In this document: one piece after another, positions 45,671 through 54,155 of the stretch | How positions within the stretch are numbered: the stretch's first letter is position 1 | Layout: every line of letters begins with the position of its first letter | DNA from: Parapusillimonas granuli | Lineage (GTDB): Bacteria > Pseudomonadota > Gammaproteobacteria > Burkholderiales > Burkholderiaceae_B | Direction: 5' to 3' | Length of the DNA stretch: 64,000 nucleotides | Assembly: GCF_013416525.1 (NCBI RefSeq) | Contig: NZ_JACCEM010000008.1 | Span: 1-64,000, forward strand | Notes under the pieces: model-generated | Database searches by the model: none | The model's input: the letters and a program-made list of their open reading frames with translations, nothing else | What the model was told of the DNA's origin: nothing | Position numbers and translations under genes: made by a program

Positions 45671-45701
45671 AAAAAAGGCCTGATCCAGAAGGACAGGCCT
45701 T
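45671..45701 (-). terminator. Riboswitch expression-platform terminator
   Basis: On the minus strand AAGGCCTG pairs with CAGGCCTT (45694-45701 with 45675-45682), followed by a run of T. It lies between the aptamer and the TerC start codon. In the absence of metal it should stop transcription; Mn2+ binding would favour an antiterminator. Confidence 0.8.
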
Positions 45702-45842
45702 AGCGATTGTTGGAGATACGCCTTGCCCTTCACGGCAAGGTCTTGCTTGCAACACTGGTGTTGCCCGAGCACCGGGAGCCTGGATACTGCGACAGGACTG
45801 CCGTAATGACGATGCTGCGGAAAGAAAGCTACTCCCCTTGAT
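45702..45842 (-). promoter_or_regulatory. yybP-ykoY (Mn2+) riboswitch aptamer
   Basis: The minus strand begins CAAGGGGAGTAGC, the hallmark 5' loop of this riboswitch. The second conserved element follows downstream, with a CAAGACCTTGCC arm and a GGCAAGG partner. The class senses Mn2+ and commonly precedes TerC-like and MntP genes. The aptamer is immediately followed by an intrinsic terminator and then the TerC gene. Exact ends are estimated. Confidence 0.85.
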
Positions 45843-45952
45843 AGGGCGTAAGTATATTCAGAAATTGCGCAATGTCAAAACTTTTTCGCAGTATAGTCAG
45901 CGAAACAACGCCATCGACGCGCCCGCCGCCAGGCGCAAAGGAGACCGCAAAA

Positions 45953-47458
45953 ATGAAATACGCCGCATTGACCGCCCTATCCCTTTCCCTGCTGGGATAC
46001 GCCGCAAGCGCCGCCGGGCAGGAGGCGAAGAAAGACGAATTCTTCTGGCTGGGCGCCATGAACAAGGCGTCGCTGGTCATCAACACCGACGAGGGCCTGA
46101 TCGAGCGGTCCCTGGCCCCGGGCTTTGCCGCGGGCATCGACAAGGTGATCCAGGCCGGCAACCGGGAAGGCGGGAAGCGGCCGTCCACGGTCATTTCCTT
46201 CGAGCCCCTGCTGATCAAAGAGGCGGGGCAGGAAATCACCTTGCTGCATGCGGGCCGGTCGAGCCAGGACATGCACGCCACCTTCCGCGCGGCGATCTTG
46301 CGCGAGGACTTGCTGAAACTGGCCGAGCAGCTGCACAAGACGTCCGCCACGCTCGTCGATCTGGCCGAACGCCACACGGGCACCATCGTGCCCAACTACA
46401 CGAACGGCGTGGCGGCGCAGCCCAACAGCTACGGCCATTATCTGCTGGGGCATGCCGCCGGCCTGCGGCGCGATGCGCAACGCATGCGCGAAGCCTATGC
46501 GCGCATCGACCGGTCCGCCATGGGCACCACGGTGCTGAACGGCAGCAGCTGGCCGCTGAACCGCGACCGCATGGCGGCGTACCTGGGCTTCGCGGCCACC
46601 GTCGAGAACGCCTACGACGCGTCGCAGATTTCCTCCATGGAGCATCCCGTCGAAGTCGGCGCCGTCGTCACCAGCATTGCCCTGCATACCGGGCACTTCG
46701 TCGAAGACCTGCTGACGCAGTATGCGCAGCCGCGCCCCTGGATATTGCTGCAGGAAGGCGGCGACAACACCTATGTGTCCAGCGCCATGCCGCAAAAGCG
46801 CAACCCCGGGCTGCTGAACAACACGCGCAGCAGCGCTTCGACCGCCATGACGCTGGCCTTCGGCCCGGCGCTGCAGGCGCACAACATCACCCCGGGCATG
46901 TCGGACCCCAAGAGCTCCAAGGCCAATAGCGCCATGGTGGCCAGCGGCATCACGGCGCTGAAGAACTGGGAACGGGTGCTCAAGGCCCTGGTCATCAGCC
47001 CCGAGCGCGCGCTCGAAGAGCTCAACAGCGACTGGACGGCATCGCAGGAGCTCGCGGACAGCCTCATGCGCAAGCACAAGCTGCCTTTCCGCGTCGGCCA
47101 CCACTTCGCATCGGAAGTGGTCGATTACGCCAAGCAGCACAACATCAAGCCGCTGGACTTTCCCTACGAGCAGGCGCAGCGCATCTATGCCGAAGCGGTG
47201 AAGGGCGGCTCCTATCCGCAAACCCTGCCCATGAGCGAAGCCGAGTTCCGCGCCAACCTGGACCCGGTCGCCATCGTCGAGCACCGGGCGACGGCCGGCG
47301 GCCCGCAGCCCGCGGAAATGAAACGGATGATCGCATCGGCGCGGCAGGACCTGGACGCCCAAAAGCAATGGATCGCCGACCGCCGCCACGCCATCGACGC
47401 GGCGCTGGACAAGCTGGACGCCGACTTCCGCAAGCTCAGCGCGGGGCAGGCGGGCTAG
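45953..47458 (+). CDS. Exported argininosuccinate-lyase-like protein (fumarase/aspartase superfamily)
   Basis: The ATG at 45953 follows AAAGGAGACC and gives 501 residues. The first 22 form a clear signal peptide (MKYAALTALSLSLLGYAASA), unexpected for a superfamily of cytosolic enzymes. The lyase fold is shown by GRSSQDMHAT (101-110), AQPNSYGHYLL (155-165) and the signature SSAMPQKRNP (276-285), which keeps the candidate catalytic serine S277. The histidine of the argininosuccinate lyase motif THLQ.AQP is replaced by N151 (YTNGVAAQP). It probably cleaves a fumarate-releasing substrate in the periplasm, or has a changed mechanism. The 3' end overlaps the GntR gene by 23 bases. Confidence 0.82.
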   Translation: MKYAALTALSLSLLGYAASAAGQEAKKDEFFWLGAMNKASLVINTDEGLIERSLAPGFAAGIDKVIQAGNREGGKRPSTVISFEPLLIKEAGQEITLLHAGRSSQDMHATFRAAILREDLLKLAEQLHKTSATLVDLAERHTGTIVPNYTNGVAAQPNSYGHYLLGHAAGLRRDAQRMREAYARIDRSAMGTTVLNGSSWPLNRDRMAAYLGFAATVENAYDASQISSMEHPVEVGAVVTSIALHTGHFVEDLLTQYAQPRPWILLQEGGDNTYVSSAMPQKRNPGLLNNTRSSASTAMTLAFGPALQAHNITPGMSDPKSSKANSAMVASGITALKNWERVLKALVISPERALEELNSDWTASQELADSLMRKHKLPFRVGHHFASEVVDYAKQHNIKPLDFPYEQAQRIYAEAVKGGSYPQTLPMSEAEFRANLDPVAIVEHRATAGGPQPAEMKRMIASARQDLDAQKQWIADRRHAIDAALDKLDADFRKLSAGQAG

Positions 47459-48143
47459 GGTTGGGCCCTCTCAAGGCCGCGAGCAGGCGCTCGCGGCTTT
47501 CACGGACGTGGGCGCGCATCAGGCGCTCGGCGCCGTCCGGGTCCCGCCGTTCGATGCAGTCGACGATGGCGTGATGTTCCTGGTGTATGCGGCCCATGTC
47601 GCGCCGCAGCTGCCCCGACCGCATTCGACAGAGCCGCAGCAGCGTGTACAGATCGCGGCACAGCAGATTGGTGATCCATTTGTTGCGGCTGCCCAGCACG
47701 ATGGTGCGATGGAAGTCCTGGTCGGAATCGACCTTGAACACCGCTTCCATGTCGCGGCTGCCAAGGTGCTCCAGCCCCGCGGTGATGGCGCGCAACCGCC
47801 GCACTTCCGGCAAGGTCATGTATTCGGCCGCGAGCCGGCTGGCCATGCCTTCCAGCGATTCGCGCACGGTCAGGATCTGGTCCATGTCCTCGACCGATAA
47901 ATCGACGACGCGCACGCCCGCATGCGGCACCCGTTCCAGCAGGCGCCGGCCTTCCAGCGTGCGGATGGCCTCGCGCAAAGGCCCCCGGCCGATGCCCAGG
48001 GCATCGGCCAGCGCCTGCTCGGGCAGGCGCGCGCCCGGGCCGTAATCCCCCTTCAGTATCAGGTCTTCAAGCCGGCGCATGATCTCGTCGACCGACAAAC
48101 GCTGCCGGACGTCGACCGCCGCTTGCGGCTTTATCGGCTCCAT
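47436..48143 (-). CDS. GntR family (FadR subfamily) transcriptional regulator
   Basis: The ATG at 48143 gives 235 residues; the frame is open to 48377 but the extension crosses the operator. The winged helix (about 15-80) contains GPGARLPEQALADALGIGRGPLREAIRTLEGRRLL, the normal family order. The C-terminal FCD domain (about 90-225) has metal-binding-type DFHRTI and HHAIVDCI histidines. FCD regulators sense carboxylic acids. It is divergent from the Bug-aconitase genes, and a palindrome in the gap is its likely site. Confidence 0.93.
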   Translation of the reverse strand: MEPIKPQAAVDVRQRLSVDEIMRRLEDLILKGDYGPGARLPEQALADALGIGRGPLREAIRTLEGRRLLERVPHAGVRVVDLSVEDMDQILTVRESLEGMASRLAAEYMTLPEVRRLRAITAGLEHLGSRDMEAVFKVDSDQDFHRTIVLGSRNKWITNLLCRDLYTLLRLCRMRSGQLRRDMGRIHQEHHAIVDCIERRDPDGAERLMRAHVRESRERLLAALRGPNPSPPAPR

Positions 48144-48210
48144 GTTCGCTCCTTCACCCGGATCGCAGACACCCGCGCGCCCTGTGCTCATCGTCAATAT
48201 GGTTATTGTT

Positions 48211-48230
48211 GACAATCTTATTTGATTGTC
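48211..48230. promoter_or_regulatory. GntR operator palindrome
   Basis: GACAATC-N6-GATTGTC is a perfect 7-base dyad, extended with one mismatch on each side by TT/AA. It lies between the divergent GntR and Bug genes. FadR-subfamily operators often contain TTGTCnACAA-like cores, and the left arm includes TTGTTGACAA. Confidence 0.65.
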
Positions 48231-48306
48231 GATAACATTTTCAAGCTGAAAACACATCAACGAACCGTAATCTATCGCGGGACTCACCCCGCAGGAGGAA
48301 GACACC

Positions 48307-49302
48307 ATGGTTTCGACCACTCGCCGTCGTCTGATCACTTCCATGGGCGCCTTGTCCGTGGGCAGCGGCCTGGGCATTTCCGCACCCGCCGTGCTGGCCC
48401 AGGGCGCGGGCGATTATCCCAACCGTCCCATCAAGATCATCGTGCCGCTGGCCGCCGGCGGCGGCGGCGACCTGACGGCCCGCCAGCTGGCCCAGCACCT
48501 CACCGAACGCATGGGCGTTCCGGTCGTCGTCGAGAACCGGCCCGGCGCGGGCGGCAGCATCGGCACGCACGCGGCGATCAAGTCCCCGCCCGACGGCTAC
48601 ACGCTGGTCATGCTGTCCAGCAGCCACACCTGCAACGCCGCGCTGCGCGAACTGCCCTTCGACTCCATCAACGACATCGAGCCCATTACGCTGTTCAAGC
48701 GCGAATCGCTCATTCTGGTGGGCAACAAAGACCTGCCGGTGAAGAACTTCGGCGAACTCGTGCAGTGGGCCAAGCGCGAACCCGGGGTCGTCACCTATGG
48801 CTCGTCCGGCGTCGGCGGCATCACCCACCTGAGCATGGAGCATCTGGCCGACCTCGCGGGCATCAAGCTCAACCACGTCGCCTACAAAGGCACGGGCCCC
48901 GCCTTGCAGGACACCATCGGCGGCACGGTCAACCTCATGTTCTCGTCGGTCGCCATCGTGGTGCCGGTCATCCAGGAAAAACGGGCCATCGGTCTGGGCA
49001 TCGCCGACGCCCGCATACCCGCCCTGCCCGACGTGCCCAGCTTCAAGGAAGCGGGCGTGCCGGGGTTCAAGTCCGACCTGTGGCACGCGGTGGCCGGCCC
49101 CAAGGGCATTCCCAAAGAGATCGTGGCCCGCCTCAACAAGGAAATGGCCGAGGTCCTGAAAAGCCCGCAAATGCAGGAACGCATCAGGTCCGAAGGCAGC
49201 CAGCCCGTCGGCAGCAGCCCCGAGCAGCTGCTCGAGACCATACGCGCCGACATCGCCCAGTGGAAAGACGTCATCCGCAAAGCGGACATCAAAGCGACCT
49301 GA
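48307..49302 (+). CDS. Bug family tripartite tricarboxylate transporter substrate-binding protein
   Basis: A 331-residue precursor with an Arg-rich, Tat-like signal (STTRRRLITSMGALSVGS) cleaved near VLAQ. The Bug pattern is YPNRPIKIIVPLAAGGGGDLTARQL, then VENRPGAGGSIGTHA and the late PDVPSFKEAGVPGF. It is translated from CAGGAGGAAG and directly followed by an aconitase gene, so a tricarboxylate such as citrate or aconitate is a plausible ligand. No TctAB genes are next to it. Confidence 0.94.
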   Translation: MVSTTRRRLITSMGALSVGSGLGISAPAVLAQGAGDYPNRPIKIIVPLAAGGGGDLTARQLAQHLTERMGVPVVVENRPGAGGSIGTHAAIKSPPDGYTLVMLSSSHTCNAALRELPFDSINDIEPITLFKRESLILVGNKDLPVKNFGELVQWAKREPGVVTYGSSGVGGITHLSMEHLADLAGIKLNHVAYKGTGPALQDTIGGTVNLMFSSVAIVVPVIQEKRAIGLGIADARIPALPDVPSFKEAGVPGFKSDLWHAVAGPKGIPKEIVARLNKEMAEVLKSPQMQERIRSEGSQPVGSSPEQLLETIRADIAQWKDVIRKADIKAT

Positions 49303-49316
49303 TACCAGCGCGAAAC

Positions 49317-51998
49317 ATGAATCAACCTTCTCTTCGCAACGCAGCCTCCGCGCTGCGTTCGCGCTGCCGCCGGGAGTTCGAGTCCGGCGGCCGGCGCTAT
49401 GCCTATTACTCCCTGCCCGAGCTGGCGGACTACGCCCAGGCCGGGCTCGGCCGCCTGCCCTATTCGATCCGGGTGCTGCTGGAGAACCTGTTGCGCCATG
49501 CCGAACGCGACGACGTCGGCGCCGCGCTGCCGCTCGAGGTGCTGCGCAACTACCATGAGCGCGTCGGCAAAGACACCATACCGCTGATGCTGGCGCGTGT
49601 GATGGCGCAGGACGTCAGCGGCATCCCGGCGCTGATCGACCTGGCCGCCATGCGGGACGCCATGGCGCGCGCCGGCGGCGACCCATCCAGGATCAATCCG
49701 CGCATTCCCGTCGAGCTGATCGTCGACCACTCGCTCGAGGTCGACTACGCCGGCCAGGCCGGCGCGCTGGACCTGAACGTCGCCCTGGAATATCGCCGCA
49801 ACCGCGAGCGCTACACCTTCCTGAAATGGGCGCAGCACGCGATGGACAACCTTTCCATCGTGCCGCCGGGCGCGGGCATCCTGCACCAGATCAACCTGGA
49901 GCACCTGGCCCGGGTGGTGTTCGTCGATCACAGCCAGGACCCGCCGCTGGCCTATCCCGATACGCTGGCCGGCACCGATAGCCATACCGCCATGATCAAC
50001 GCCGTGGGCGTGCTGGGCTGGGGCGTGGGCGGCATCGAGGCGGAAGCGGCCATGCTGGGCGAACCGCTGTCCTTCCTGTTGCCGCCGACCGTCGGCGTCC
50101 GCCTGCTGAACCGCCCCCGGGCGGGCGTGACCGCCGCCGACATCGTGCTGACCCTGACCCGCTTGCTGCGGGAAGCCAAGGTGGTGGAAAGCTTCGTCGA
50201 ATTCACCGGCCCGGCGCTGGACGGCGATGCGCTGACCCTGGAGGACCGCGCCACCCTGGCCAATATGTCTCCAGAATACGGCTCCACCTGTGGCTTCTTC
50301 CCGGTGGACGCCGGCACGATCGATTATTTGCGCCGCTCGGCGCGCGACGACGAGGCCATCGAACTGGTCGAGCGCTACTGCCGCCTGCAAGGCCTGTGGC
50401 GCGACCCCGGCGCCGCCGAGCCGGAATTCTCGCGCGTGGTCGAGCTCGACCTGGCCACGGTCGAGCCCAGCGCCGCGGGGCCGCGCAGGCCGCACGAGCG
50501 CGTGGCCCTGTCGGACATTCCGGCCTCTTTCCTGGCCGCCTGCCCGCAGGCCGGCCCCCGCGCGCCCGGCGCCGCCATGGCCGAACTCGACCACGGCGCG
50601 GTCATACTCGCCGCCATCACCAGCTGTACCAATACGTCCAACCCCAGCGCGATGATCGCCGCCGGGCTGCTGGCGCGCAAGGCGCGCGCCAAGGGCCTGC
50701 GCGCAAAACCATGGGTCAAGACCTCGTTCACGCCCGGCTCGAAAGTCGTCAGCGACTACCTTCAGGCCAGCGGCCTGCAGTCCGACCTGGACGGCCTGGG
50801 CTTCCAGCTTGCCGGCTATGGCTGCGCCAGCTGCGGCGGCGGTTCGGGCCCGATCGCGCCGGACCTGCAATCCGCGATCGAAAGCCGCGGCCTCACGGTT
50901 TCCGCCGTCCTGTCCGGCAACCGGAACTTCGAGGGCCGCATCCACCCGCTGGCACGCGCCAATTATCTGCTTTCGCCGCCGCTGGTCGTCGCCTACGCCA
51001 TCGCCGGCAGCGTGCGCATGGATTTGTCCACGGAGCCATTGGGCCATGCGCCCGACGGCACGCCGGTGTTCTTGTCCGACATCTGGCCGGACAACGCCGA
51101 AATCAAGGAAATCGAACAGCGCTACGTCACCCCGGACCGCTTCCGCAGGCAGTATGCCGGCATCACCGAAGGCGACGCCGGCTGGCGGGCCCTGCCCTCG
51201 GGCGGCTCGATGCTGTACGAGTGGGACCCCGACAGCACCTATGTGCGCCGGCCGCCCTACATCGACCAGCGGCCGGCGGCCGGCCGCAGCCTGCGCGGCG
51301 CCCGCCCCCTGCTGGTGCTGGGCGACAGCGTGACCACCGACAACATCTCCCCCGCCGACGGCATACGGCCGGACGTCCCGGCGGGCCGCTACCTGCGGGA
51401 CCGCGGCGTCGCCCCGGCCGCGCTGCACACCTTCATTGCGCGCCGCGGCAACCACGAGGTCATGATGCGCGGCACATTCACCGGCGGGCGGCTGGCCAAC
51501 GAACTGCTGCCGCAAGGGCCCGCCGGCGGCACGCTCATCATGCCGGAGGGCCGCGTGGCGCCGATCTACGATGCCGCCATGCACTACCTGGCGGCCGGCG
51601 TGCCGGTGGTCGTCGTGGCGGGTCGGGAATACGGAACCGGCTCGTCGCGCGACTGGGCGGCGAAGGGAACGCGCCTGCTGGGCGTGCAGGCCGTGCTGGC
51701 CGAGAGCTTCGAGCGCATACACCGGTCGAATCTGGTCAACATGGGGGTGCTGCCCCTGCAGTTCGAGCCGGGCGTGACGCGCAATTCGCTGGGCATCACC
51801 GCCGAAACGCGTTTCGACATCGACGTGCCCGACACCATACCGCCCAACGGCTGGGTCGAGTGCCGGATCTCGGACGCGCAAGGAACGCGGACGATACGCC
51901 TTCAGGCGCGGCTGAATACCGCGCACGAAGAGGCGGTGTGGCGCCAGGGCGGCATATTGACCACCATGCTCGACCATTTCATGCAGTCCACCGCCTGA
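49317..51998 (+). CDS. acnA: Aconitate hydratase, AcnA type, with variant cluster loop
   Basis: From ATG 49317 this has 893 residues; the same frame is open far upstream across the Bug gene, but that part is only a shadow. [4Fe-4S] ligands are C437 (ITSCTNTSNPS) and C503 and C506. The loop reads YGCASCGGGSGP instead of the usual GCTTCIGNSGP, so the conserved asparagine is missing. The swivel domain follows with DNISPADGI and SSRDWAAKGTRLLGV. It interconverts citrate, aconitate and isocitrate or a related tricarboxylate. Location after a Bug gene suggests a peripheral catabolic role rather than the housekeeping enzyme. Confidence 0.88.
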   Translation: MNQPSLRNAASALRSRCRREFESGGRRYAYYSLPELADYAQAGLGRLPYSIRVLLENLLRHAERDDVGAALPLEVLRNYHERVGKDTIPLMLARVMAQDVSGIPALIDLAAMRDAMARAGGDPSRINPRIPVELIVDHSLEVDYAGQAGALDLNVALEYRRNRERYTFLKWAQHAMDNLSIVPPGAGILHQINLEHLARVVFVDHSQDPPLAYPDTLAGTDSHTAMINAVGVLGWGVGGIEAEAAMLGEPLSFLLPPTVGVRLLNRPRAGVTAADIVLTLTRLLREAKVVESFVEFTGPALDGDALTLEDRATLANMSPEYGSTCGFFPVDAGTIDYLRRSARDDEAIELVERYCRLQGLWRDPGAAEPEFSRVVELDLATVEPSAAGPRRPHERVALSDIPASFLAACPQAGPRAPGAAMAELDHGAVILAAITSCTNTSNPSAMIAAGLLARKARAKGLRAKPWVKTSFTPGSKVVSDYLQASGLQSDLDGLGFQLAGYGCASCGGGSGPIAPDLQSAIESRGLTVSAVLSGNRNFEGRIHPLARANYLLSPPLVVAYAIAGSVRMDLSTEPLGHAPDGTPVFLSDIWPDNAEIKEIEQRYVTPDRFRRQYAGITEGDAGWRALPSGGSMLYEWDPDSTYVRRPPYIDQRPAAGRSLRGARPLLVLGDSVTTDNISPADGIRPDVPAGRYLRDRGVAPAALHTFIARRGNHEVMMRGTFTGGRLANELLPQGPAGGTLIMPEGRVAPIYDAAMHYLAAGVPVVVVAGREYGTGSSRDWAAKGTRLLGVQAVLAESFERIHRSNLVNMGVLPLQFEPGVTRNSLGITAETRFDIDVPDTIPPNGWVECRISDAQGTRTIRLQARLNTAHEEAVWRQGGILTTMLDHFMQSTA

Positions 51999-51999
51999 A

Positions 52000-52021
52000 C
52001 CGGCCGGCGCGCGCCGGCCGG
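52000..52021. repeat. 22-base GC palindrome downstream of aconitase
   Basis: An 11+11 perfect palindrome made only of G and C starts two bases after the acnA stop. It could fold in RNA from either strand. There is no T-tract, so it is a possible Rho-assisted end or a 3' stabiliser. Confidence 0.5.
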
Positions 52022-52150
52022 CCGGGCACCCGGCCGCGGCGCGCGCAAGCGGAATCCCCGTCCAGGCACGGAACTTGCCGAGCATCGACCGGGTCCGCGC
52101 CGCCTTCGGGCGGGCGGCCGCTAGCAGTCATCTTTGGTCAGGAGAACAGC

Positions 52151-52279
52151 ATGAAAATAAAAATCTTAACGATGGTCATCGCTCTTGCGGCGCTCGCAGC
52201 GGGATGCACCAACACGATGCGCGGCGCGGGGCAGGATATCGAGCGCGGCGGAGAAAAGATCCAACAAAAAGCCGGCTAG
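52151..52279 (+). CDS. Entericidin A/B family lipoprotein
   Basis: A 42-residue precursor. The signal peptide ends in the lipobox LAAGC (C19), and the mature part TNTMRGAGQDIERGGEKIQQ is the amphipathic entericidin motif. Entericidins are small stress-linked lipoproteins; EcnB is described as a bacteriolytic toxin and EcnA as its antidote. Only one copy is present here, so the role is open. GGAGAACAGC precedes the ATG and a hairpin terminator follows. Confidence 0.9.
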   Translation: MKIKILTMVIALAALAAGCTNTMRGAGQDIERGGEKIQQKAG

Positions 52280-52301
52280 CAGCCGGCATGGCGATGGGAT
52301 G

Positions 52302-52336
52302 GCGGCGAGGTTTTCCGTAGGCCTCGCCGCTATTTT
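52302..52336 (+). terminator. Terminator after the entericidin gene
   Basis: GCGGCGAGG pairs with CCTCGCCGC (52302-52310 with 52322-52330), followed by TATTTT. It separates the entericidin from the convergent small membrane protein gene. Confidence 0.7.
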
Positions 52337-52342
52337 CGTCCC

Positions 52343-52552
52343 TTACGCGTGGGCGCTGCGCATGCCCTGGACCACCAGGAAAACCGCGGTGCCGATGGCC
52401 AGCAGCACCCAGGACGCGGTGACGATGGCCGCCAGGCCCAGGGCGACGGCGATGATGGAACCGATGAAAAGCACGTTGCTGCGCGGCCCCAGAATGGCGC
52501 CGATGGCGGTGCCCACGAGAATGGCCGCGAGGATCTGGATGATGTAGTGCAT
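52343..52552 (-). CDS. Small two-helix membrane protein of unknown function
   Basis: A 69-residue protein with two hydrophobic segments (about 4-21 and 29-64, the second long enough for two passes). The Gly/Ala-rich start IIQILAAILVGTAIGAILGP is reminiscent of small membrane proteins of the YeaQ/YmgE sort, but I cannot name a family. GGGGGCA-like purines precede the ATG at 52552. It is convergent with the entericidin gene. Confidence 0.6.
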   Translation of the reverse strand: MHYIIQILAAILVGTAIGAILGPRSNVLFIGSIIAVALGLAAIVTASWVLLAIGTAVFLVVQGMRSAHA

Positions 52553-52637
52553 GGATGCCCCCCTTTCTTATTGATCGAATCCGCGGGCGGCACGAACCAG
52601 GCCCGCGTCGTCGTCCATACAGGACGGCCCGAGTGTA

Positions 52638-54134
52638 TCATCGAACCCCTTTGCGGCGGAGCCTGCGCCACCCGATCACGATGCCGGTCGCCGCCACCAG
52701 CATGCCGCCCAGGCTCAGGAAGATCAGCACGGCATCGCGCAGCGGGCCGGCCCGCAACAGGGCGGGCGTATCCCAGCTATGCAGAAAATAGAACAGCCAG
52801 CGGCCCGCTCTTTCAGACCGCGCCAAGGCCAGGTTCACCTCGCCCGTGCGCAGATCGATATACACGCGCGTGTCGTCGGGGTCCGCGAACTGCAGCATCA
52901 GGGCCGGCAGCCCGCGCGGCGCCCCGCCGTTCATCGCTTCGGCGTGCCGCCGGTAATAATAGGCGTCGTAGTCCGACAACACCGATAGCCGCCGGGTATC
53001 GGCCTTGAACAAGCGCCCCGCCGCGGGCCGGATCTCTTCGGGGCGCCAGCGATCGCGCACTTCCAGGCCGTGGCCTTCGGCGGTGACGATCCGGCTGTCG
53101 GCCGCGGCGTCGTGGGCCAGCACATACGGGCGGCCCGCCAGGCTGAGCCATGCCAGTTCGACCGGCGCGAAGCCCGCGCCGCGCAGGGCGGCGACGATGC
53201 GCGCCGGCTCGCGCAGCCCGGAAAAATCCGCGGAGCCGGCCGACCGGTAGGCCGCCATGTCCGGCGCGCCATGCCTGGCGGAGAACACGCCGCCGGGGTT
53301 CATGGACATCAGCCCGCTGAAGATCCAGAAGCTCAGGAACGCGCCGAACAGCAGGCCGCCGATGTGATGCCATTTCATCATCGGCGCGCGATAGGGCGAG
53401 CGCGAGCCCGATTTGTACCGGCCGCGGAAGCGCCAGCGCCAGATGCCGACGCACACGCCGCTGGCGGCCAGCACCGTCCCCGCCGCGGACAGCGCGATCA
53501 CGATCCATGACCAGACCGGATCGACGGACTGGAAGCGCAGCATATAGAGCCAGTGCAGCCAAGCGCCCAGGTAATTCCAGCGCTGCTGGCTCTCGGGCGC
53601 ATCCAGCACCACCTGCCCGGTCGCCGACGACACATACAGGGTGGACGGCTCGGGCCCGTCAACCAGGACCCGGTGCAGCGGCCGGTGGACATCCAGGCCG
53701 CGCCCGTGCGTCCAGCGGTCTTCCTGGATGGTTCCCAGATAGCCCAGCGCCGGCGCGCCGGCGAACGCCTGGGCGGACGCCACGGCCTCCCGGGCGCCGG
53801 CCGGCCCCTGGACGGCGGAACCGGTCAGCGCCGAAAACACCCGGATGGGCCCCCGCCCTTCACGCAGCAGATAGACCGGACCGCCGCCGGCCGACGTCAG
53901 CACCGCCGTCGCCCGAGGGTCGTCCAGCGGCCGACCTTCCAGGCCGTCCAGCGGCGCGCGGCATGCCTCTTCGGCCAGCGGCGGCAAGGCCGCCAGCCGT
54001 TCCGGCGGCGTCAGCTTGGGGTAGCCCACATACAGCATCACCACCCCGCTGGCGAACCAGAGCAGCATCAGGACGCAAGCCCCGATGCCCAGCCACCGAT
54101 GCGCCAGATAGATCAGGCGCTTCATCTTTCCCAT
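52638..54134 (-). CDS. PepSY-associated TM helix protein
   Basis: A 498-residue inner-membrane protein with four membrane segments (about 12-35, 205-230, 258-280 and 460-485). PepSY-type signatures include HRWLGIGACVLMLLWFASGVVMLY and the PMMKWHHIGGLLFGAFLSFWIFSG repeat, separated by periplasmic PepSY-like stretches. Relatives in iron or copper uptake loci are thought to reduce or release metal after TonB-dependent transport. It lies 21 bases downstream of a TonB receptor gene on the same strand. Confidence 0.85.
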   Translation of the reverse strand: MGKMKRLIYLAHRWLGIGACVLMLLWFASGVVMLYVGYPKLTPPERLAALPPLAEEACRAPLDGLEGRPLDDPRATAVLTSAGGGPVYLLREGRGPIRVFSALTGSAVQGPAGAREAVASAQAFAGAPALGYLGTIQEDRWTHGRGLDVHRPLHRVLVDGPEPSTLYVSSATGQVVLDAPESQQRWNYLGAWLHWLYMLRFQSVDPVWSWIVIALSAAGTVLAASGVCVGIWRWRFRGRYKSGSRSPYRAPMMKWHHIGGLLFGAFLSFWIFSGLMSMNPGGVFSARHGAPDMAAYRSAGSADFSGLREPARIVAALRGAGFAPVELAWLSLAGRPYVLAHDAAADSRIVTAEGHGLEVRDRWRPEEIRPAAGRLFKADTRRLSVLSDYDAYYYRRHAEAMNGGAPRGLPALMLQFADPDDTRVYIDLRTGEVNLALARSERAGRWLFYFLHSWDTPALLRAGPLRDAVLIFLSLGGMLVAATGIVIGWRRLRRKGVR

Positions 54135-54155
54135 GGTCTTGCTCCCGGTCCGCCG

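Noticed and set aside
48222-49316. Upstream extension of the aconitase frame across the Bug gene
   Set aside because: The extension is Arg/Pro/His-rich shadow sequence. The conserved aconitase start is at 49317.
48882-52085. A 1067-codon minus-strand open frame opposite Bug and aconitase
   Set aside because: Shadow of two well-supported plus-strand genes; no domain seen.
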